NCBI GenBank assembly: GCA_040394475.1
Contig: JBEBSD010000002.1
Coordinates: 62,001 to 126,000 of the forward strand
From: JBEBSD01 sp040394475
Lineage (GTDB): Bacteria > Bacteroidota > Bacteroidia > Cytophagales > Spirosomataceae
DNA length: 64,000 bases
Direction: 5' to 3'
The notes beneath the pieces are model-generated. The model was not told the origin of the DNA. It searched no databases and saw only the letters and a list, made by a program, of their open reading frames with translations. Numbering within the stretch: position 1 is the first letter of the stretch; each line of letters starts with the position of its first letter. Both the position numbers and the translations under genes were made by a program. This document shows positions 60,565 through 64,000 of this stretch, piece after piece.

Positions 60565-60741
60565 CATCCGCAACTTTGCACCAAAACGGGGCAAATGGGG
60601 TTTTTATGATAGAAGCCCCGCACAGTTGATTGCGTGACGGGGGCGGAACCGGGAATACACTGGTACCTGCAGTAATTGTCGCAGCACAGACAGCCCTGAA
60701 CCGTATACTTTGTTTAGTACTCTAATTGACTTAATTCCAAA

Positions 60742-61695
60742 ATGTCGAAGGAAAAAATAGAATGTCTTATCATTGGTTCTGGTCCGGCAGGATATACTGC
60801 CGCTATTTATGCATCCAGGGCCGGATTAAAACCCGTTCTCTATCAGGGTCCACAGCCCGGCGGGCAATTGACGATTACTACGGACGTGGAAAATTACCCC
60901 GGGTATCCCGATGGTATCCAGGGACCGGAGATGATGATGGATTTTGAAAAACAAGCCAAGCGCTTCGGGGCCGACATCCGGTATGGAATGGTTACGGGAG
61001 TCGATTTCTCGTCTTATCCCCATACGGTAACCGTGGATGGTAAGCACCAGATCGAAGCGGCGGCAGTCATCGTTTCCACGGGGGCGTCGGCTAAATGGCT
61101 GGGTCTGCCCAATGAACAAAAACTCAATGGAAACGGTGTTTCAGCCTGCGCCGTCTGCGACGGCTTCTTTTTCAGAAAGCAGGAAGTGGTAGTGGTAGGA
61201 GCGGGGGACACCGCCGCAGAAGAAGCGTCCTATCTGGCCAAACTATGCAGCAAAGTGTATGTCCTGGTAAGAAGGGATGAAATGCGTGCTTCTAACATCA
61301 TGCAGAAGCGTTTGCTGGCATTGCCTAACGTCGAAATCTTATGGAATACAGAAACGAGTGAGCTGCTGGGAGAAGACTTGCTCGAAGGAGTGATCGTTAC
61401 AAATAACCTTACGGGAGAAAAACGTACGCTGCCGGTTACCGGATTTTTTGTGGCAATCGGGCACGAACCCAATACGGCGATCTTCCGGGACTACCTAACT
61501 ATGGACGCCGCAGGCTACATTAGAACGGTACCCGGTACTTCCAGAACCAATGTCGAGGGCGTTTTTGCCTGCGGCGATGCCCAGGATCATGTCTACCGCC
61601 AGGCTGTTACAGCAGCGGGTACCGGTTGTATGGCAGCCCTGGATGCAGAAAGGTTTCTTGCCGAAAAGGAAATTTTGGTTGAAGAGAATAACTAA
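60742..61695 (+). CDS. trxB: Thioredoxin reductase
   Basis: The 317-aa flavoenzyme reduces thioredoxin with NADPH. FAD motif IIGSGPAGYTAAIYASRAG (about 9-28), redox CAVCDG (about 135-140), NADPH motif VVGAGDTAAEEASYLAK and C-terminal FACGDAQDHVYRQAVTAAG are intact. Partner TrxA is at 50721. Start MSKEKIECLIIGSG. Confidence 0.97.
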   Translation: MSKEKIECLIIGSGPAGYTAAIYASRAGLKPVLYQGPQPGGQLTITTDVENYPGYPDGIQGPEMMMDFEKQAKRFGADIRYGMVTGVDFSSYPHTVTVDGKHQIEAAAVIVSTGASAKWLGLPNEQKLNGNGVSACAVCDGFFFRKQEVVVVGAGDTAAEEASYLAKLCSKVYVLVRRDEMRASNIMQKRLLALPNVEILWNTETSELLGEDLLEGVIVTNNLTGEKRTLPVTGFFVAIGHEPNTAIFRDYLTMDAAGYIRTVPGTSRTNVEGVFACGDAQDHVYRQAVTAAGTGCMAALDAERFLAEKEILVEENN

Positions 61696-61783
61696 CTACT
61701 ATAGAGTTGAAGCTGGAAAAATCAAAGGGAGGCATTCCTGACTTCATGGTCGTTCCTGTTGGTAAATGGGGGCGTTTGCGGTT

Positions 61784-62878
61784 ATGAAAAAACAAAGGTT
61801 AGTACAGCAGTTGCTGGGTGTGGTCGTATTTTTTCTTTCTGTTACAGTGAATGTCAACGCACAGGAGCGGGGAAAAATCAAAAAGGCGCCTAAAATTAAT
61901 CAGGGAACTACCAAAGCCCCGGAACCTCAGCAGCCGACGAGACCGGTTCAGCGGGACAGGTCTGACGATTTTGAAATCGAATCTTCCAATATCCGTTTCC
62001 AAAGCCAGTTTGAACCGATCAAGATGGTAAATCCCGTCGTACACGAGGATACGCTTACGCTGGACGAAGGCGAATTGTCGGTGGTGGAAGTTGTGGATTC
62101 GGTGCAGGTAGGCGACGACATGGTGAAGGTAGCCGATTATTATGTAATATGGGATGCCCACAGCATCAATCCTTACGGTATTGACCCCCTCGAATTTGAT
62201 GAAAATGTCCTGCTGAAATTATACAATCCCGAGGAAGGAAGAGAAAGCAGTATGCCGCTTAACCAGATTCGGGTCACCTCCCAGTTTGGCGTCCGGTGGG
62301 GACGCAATCATACGGGAACTGATCTCAACCTGAATACGGGTGATTCGATTGCTACCGTTTTTGACGGGATGGTTCGGGTAGTGGGATCCGACGGGCGCGG
62401 CTATGGAAGGTTTGTAATGGTCAGGCACTATAACGGCCTGGAAACCCTTTACGGACATATGTCCAAACCGCTGTCGGAATCCGGTCAACTGGTGAAAGCA
62501 GGGGAGATAATTGGTTTGGGAGGCAGTACGGGGCGGAGTACAGGGCCGCATCTTCACTTTGAAACCCGCTATGAAGGAAATGCGTTTGATCCGCGCCATG
62601 TTTTTGATTGGGAGAATAAACGTGTCAAATCACCTGAGTTTGAACTGACCAAGTCGGTATGGGACTATCGCCGGGGAGGGAGAAGCTATAAAAGTGAGTT
62701 TGAGGCCGGGGATGATACCCCAGCTACCTCCAAAGCGGTCTTCCATAAAGTACGGTCGGGTGACACCCTGCACGCCATTTCCCGGCGATACGGGACTTCC
62801 GTGGCCAATCTGGCGAAACTGAACAGAATTTCAACACGGTCTACCTTAAGGATCGGACAACGGGTAAGGGTACGTTAA
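61784..62878 (+). CDS. M23 peptidase with LysM domain
   Basis: The 364-aa protein starts at MKKQRLVQQLLGVVVFFLSV (ATG 61784; an ATG six codons earlier would put extra residues before the signal peptide). After a charged linker rich in basic residues and Pro (about 25-60) comes the M23 LytM domain (about 165-280) with HTGTD and HLHFET metal ligands and GHM between. A C-terminal LysM (about 318-364: HKVRSGDTLHAISRRYGTSV) binds peptidoglycan. It probably cuts crosslinks or activates amidases in the periplasm. Confidence 0.93.
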   Translation: MKKQRLVQQLLGVVVFFLSVTVNVNAQERGKIKKAPKINQGTTKAPEPQQPTRPVQRDRSDDFEIESSNIRFQSQFEPIKMVNPVVHEDTLTLDEGELSVVEVVDSVQVGDDMVKVADYYVIWDAHSINPYGIDPLEFDENVLLKLYNPEEGRESSMPLNQIRVTSQFGVRWGRNHTGTDLNLNTGDSIATVFDGMVRVVGSDGRGYGRFVMVRHYNGLETLYGHMSKPLSESGQLVKAGEIIGLGGSTGRSTGPHLHFETRYEGNAFDPRHVFDWENKRVKSPEFELTKSVWDYRRGGRSYKSEFEAGDDTPATSKAVFHKVRSGDTLHAISRRYGTSVANLAKLNRISTRSTLRIGQRVRVR

Positions 62879-62905
62879 AACCGGTGCCTGCACTAAGGAT
62901 ACAGT

Positions 62906-63634
62906 ATGACAAAATTGGATATTCTCGCAATTGCCGTTCATCCGGACGATGTGGAGCTGGGTTGCGCCGGAACCTTGATGGCACACCTGGCTCTGGGGAA
63001 AAAAGTAGGTATACTGGATCTGACCCGGGGTGAAATGGGTACCCGCGGCACACCTGAAGGCAGACTCCTGGAAGCTGCCGATGCAGCCCGGCTGATGGGG
63101 ATAACCATCCGGGAGAATGCAGGGATGGCCGACGGGTTCTTCCGCAACGATGAAGCGCATCAGCGGATGATCATTCCGTATCTCCGGGACTATCAGCCGG
63201 ACGTGGTATTGACCAATGCCGTCAGTGACCGGCATCCAGACCACGGAAGAGCCGCCTCCCTGGTGGTCGACAGCTGTTTTTATTCGGGGCTCCGAAAAGT
63301 GGAGACACAGGACAGCAACGGGCAGCTGCAGGCTCCGTGGCGGCCCCGCAATGTATTTCATTTTATTCAGGACCGCTATAGCAAACCCGATTTTATCGTC
63401 GATATTACCCCGTTTATGGATCGGAAAATAGCGGCTATGCTGGCGTTCCGCAGCCAGTTCTTTGTGTCGGATTATAAGAGCGGTGAACCCCAGAGCTATA
63501 TTTCCTCTCCGGAATTCCTCGATTTTATCAAGTCGCGTGCAGCGGAAATGGGACATGCGATCGGAGCAGCGTACGGAGAGGGGTTTACCTCGCACCGGGC
63601 GCTTGGCATCGGGGATCTGACGCTGCTGGCTTAA
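62906..63634 (+). CDS. bshB1: Bacillithiol biosynthesis deacetylase
   Basis: The 242-aa LmbE-like zinc deacetylase removes acetyl from GlcNAc-malate in bacillithiol synthesis. Zinc motif IAVHPDDVELGCAGTL, then LDLTRGEMGTRGTPEGRL and VSDRHPDHGRAASLV are typical of BshB1. The cell therefore likely uses bacillithiol as its low-weight thiol. bshA and bshC are not in the window. The stop overlaps the pdxH stop by 4 bp. Confidence 0.94.
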   Translation: MTKLDILAIAVHPDDVELGCAGTLMAHLALGKKVGILDLTRGEMGTRGTPEGRLLEAADAARLMGITIRENAGMADGFFRNDEAHQRMIIPYLRDYQPDVVLTNAVSDRHPDHGRAASLVVDSCFYSGLRKVETQDSNGQLQAPWRPRNVFHFIQDRYSKPDFIVDITPFMDRKIAAMLAFRSQFFVSDYKSGEPQSYISSPEFLDFIKSRAAEMGHAIGAAYGEGFTSHRALGIGDLTLLA

Positions 63635-64000
63635 GGAGAAAGCCGGGAAATCTCCCAGGTTTGTGCCGCATTCAGCGTGTAGGCGATGCGGTCGTGCAGG
63701 CGGCTGGGCCTTCCCTGCCAGAATTCAAAGGAATCCGGCAGCAGCCGGAAACCACCCCAGTGCGGCGGACGAGGGACCGGTTGCCCCTTGAATTGCTGCT
63801 CGACGGCGGCTTGTGCCGCTTCCAATACCTCGCGGCCGGCAATCGCTTTACTTTGTTCGGAAACCCACGCTCCCACCTGGCTTCCCCGCGGCCGGCTGCT
63901 GAAATAGGCATCGGATTCCATAACACTTACTTTTTCGACAGTGCCCTGCAGGCGGATCTGTCTTTCCATTTCCGGCCAGAAAAAAGTAAGCGCGGCAACG
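63631..64000 (-). CDS. pdxH: Pyridoxamine 5'-phosphate oxidase, 5' part beyond the window
   Basis: The last 122 residues of PdxH are present; the frame continues past base 64000 (VAALTFFWPEMERQIRLQGT). Marks: SRPRGSQVGAWVSEQS, HWGGFRLLPDSFEFWQGRPS and the C-terminal RLHDRIAYTL with conserved Arg and His for PLP and FMN. It oxidises pyridoxamine or pyridoxine phosphate to PLP. The start is outside the window; an internal ATG at 63969 is not it. Confidence 0.93.
   Translation of the reverse strand, partial: VAALTFFWPEMERQIRLQGTVEKVSVMESDAYFSSRPRGSQVGAWVSEQSKAIAGREVLEAAQAAVEQQFKGQPVPRPPHWGGFRLLPDSFEFWQGRPSRLHDRIAYTLNAAQTWEISRLSP

Overview
The window looks like a chromosomal segment of a Bacteroidota bacterium, most likely from the Chitinophagales/Sphingobacteriales side. 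The evidence is type IX secretion components (a PorP/SprF protein, a type B sorting-domain protein, a PorE-like OmpA protein), TonB-dependent receptors with Bacteroidota-style plugs, a bacillithiol deacetylase (BshB1), a two-lipoyl-domain 2-oxoglutarate dehydrogenase E2, and promoters of the Bacteroidota type (TTG, 19-23 bp, TAnnTTTG). The genus cannot be fixed from the sequence alone. I saw no prophage, insertion sequence, CRISPR array, tRNA or rRNA. The one RNA gene I can support is the SRP RNA (ffs).

Layout. 1-3.5 kb: partial FucP-type sugar symporter, dihydrofolate reductase and a BtuB-like TonB receptor. 3.5-5.0 kb: a MocR/PdxR-type regulator divergent from that receptor. 5.0-5.5 kb: repeats only. 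5.5-11.7 kb: a lipid kinase head-to-head with an App1-type phosphatidate phosphatase, RsgA, a ROK regulator behind a near-perfect 39-bp palindrome, Kdo transferase and an OsmC protein. 11.7-16.2 kb: outer-membrane barrel protein, LipA, MetK with a structured leader, ribosome hibernation factor and a DUF4286 protein. 16.4-20.2 kb: a zinc-uptake locus with a Fur/Zur regulator, a His-rich TonB receptor and a His-rich DUF4625 lipoprotein, with three matching 7-1-7 palindromes on the two downstream promoters. 20.6-27.1 kb: OsmC, HslU, DUF255 thioredoxin-fold protein, UMF1-type MFS transporter and a PaaE-like reductase. 27.7-32.3 kb: a possible keto-glycoside cluster with DUF1080 hydrolase, Nramp-like transporter, unknown secreted protein and exported Gfo/Idh/MocA oxidoreductase. 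32.6-36.7 kb: type B T9SS substrate and an esterase. 36.9-41.8 kb: CsbD protein and SucB/SucA. 41.9-46.6 kb: PorP, FtsH, RsfS, BirA and TMEM220. 47.0-50.7 kb: TPR lipoprotein, ffs, transaldolase, FtsE and a possible glycosyltransferase. 50.7-56.3 kb: thioredoxin, UxuA plus an SDR (hexuronate step), M14 peptidase and DUF202. 56.4-64 kb: ethanolamine-type permease, QueE coupled to a PorE-like protein, TrxB, M23/LysM peptidase, BshB1 and partial PdxH.

Most genes are housekeeping and lie in short operons with tight or overlapping ends. Four convergent pairs (ROK/waaA, T9SS/esterase, birA/TMEM220, bshB1/pdxH) overlap by 4-7 bp.

A feature no single gene explains is the wealth of short tandem repeats between genes. 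Nearly all the fine-scale arrays have a 7-bp period although their sequences differ (CRGCTAT, GGGCAAY, TTAGGNN, ACGAWTK). Three carry a 24-bp minisatellite (GGTGGGTGAGCNNNGTCGAACCCY) behind a heptamer block in the same orientation. Together with the predicted Zur circuit and the Nramp/DUF1080/oxidoreductase cluster, these are the parts most worth a second look.
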